DNA of 7,494 nt from Bacteroidota bacterium. GTDB taxonomy: Bacteria; Bacteroidota; Bacteroidia; Chitinophagales; Chitinophagaceae. The translations under genes were made by a program, and so were the position numbers. Of the stretch, positions 7,438-7,494 are shown piece after piece. The first letter of the stretch is position 1; every line of letters starts with the position of its first letter. The DNA lies in the NCBI GenBank assembly GCA_023386855.1, contig JAEWIW010000406.1:1-7494 (forward strand), in the 5' to 3' direction. Below the pieces are notes generated by a model. It worked only from the letters and a program-made list of their open reading frames with translations, was not told where the DNA came from and did no database searches.

Positions 7438-7494
7438 ATACCCTTATTCCAGGAATTACTGTACAATCAACAGCCAATTTCGCATAACGCGAGC

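Larger units (their letters stand above)
7239..7494. other. Intergenic region after the operon, no supported gene
   Basis: These 256 bases follow the last glycosyltransferase. The first 80 are very AT-rich and include the octamer CTTATTAT twice (7247-7254 and 7261-7268). The rest is closer to the coding composition. I find no convincing coding region. A 69-codon open frame on the minus strand (7466-7257) starts with TTG, has a stop just upstream, and its product resembles nothing I know. No clear Bacteroidota promoter of the TTG / TAnnTTTG type is visible on either strand. The two dyads listed separately are the only structure seen. Confidence 0.6.

Noticed and set aside
7257..7466. 69-codon open frame on the minus strand in the intergenic region
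   Set aside because: It begins with TTG directly after an in-frame TGA, has no visible ribosome binding site or promoter, and the product shows no domain I recognise.
7456..7494. Open minus-strand frame entering from the window end and stopping at TAA (7456-7458)
   Set aside because: Only 12 codons are visible, too little to support the tail of a convergent gene.
1..7494. CRISPR arrays, tRNA or rRNA genes, riboswitches, transposase genes
   Set aside because: I looked for spaced repeats, cloverleaf-like segments and transposase motifs on both strands and saw none. The DNA is almost fully occupied by the seven coding regions.

Overview
The window looks like part of a cell-surface polysaccharide (exopolysaccharide, capsule or O-antigen type) biosynthesis operon from a member of the Bacteroidota. 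A Chitinophagaceae- or Sphingobacteriia-like source is my best guess. I infer this from moderately AT-rich coding DNA, the general absence of clear Shine-Dalgarno sequences, and the style of the glycosyltransferases. No rRNA, tRNA or taxon-specific marker is present, so the assignment is soft.

Layout: seven genes, all on the + strand, fill positions 1-7238 with essentially no intergenic DNA. In order they are: (1) the C-terminal end of a multi-pass membrane protein, most likely a Wzx-type flippase, cut by the window start (1-414); (2) a canonical GT4 glycosyltransferase (411-1589); (3) a divergent GT-B glycosyltransferase-like protein (1589-2746); (4) a polytopic O-antigen polymerase/ligase-family protein, probably Wzy (2746-4050); (5) a STELLO/DUF288-type putative glycosyltransferase (4047-5033); (6) a second canonical GT4 enzyme (5044-6132, or from a GTG at 5035); (7) a DUF1972-type GT4 glycosyltransferase related to rhamnosyltransferases (6129-7238). 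Five of the six junctions are 1- or 4-base start/stop overlaps and the sixth has a gap of 1 or 10 bases, so this is a tightly translationally coupled unit with no room for internal promoters between genes.

How they work together (inference from family knowledge): the glycosyltransferases add sugars one by one to a lipid-linked oligosaccharide on the cytoplasmic face of the inner membrane. The flippase moves it across and the Wzy-like protein polymerises it in the periplasm. The initiating phosphoglycosyltransferase and the Wza/Wzc export proteins are not in the window and would be expected upstream or elsewhere.

Positions 7239-7494 contain no gene I can support. They hold a weak AT-rich hairpin with a T-run just after the last gene, a perfect 7-bp inverted repeat, and a palindromic motif running into the window end. 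The most notable item is gene 5: a bacterial relative of the eukaryotic STELLO proteins placed between a polymerase and a glycosyltransferase gene. Second-look items are the substituted donor-site glutamates in genes 3 and 7.
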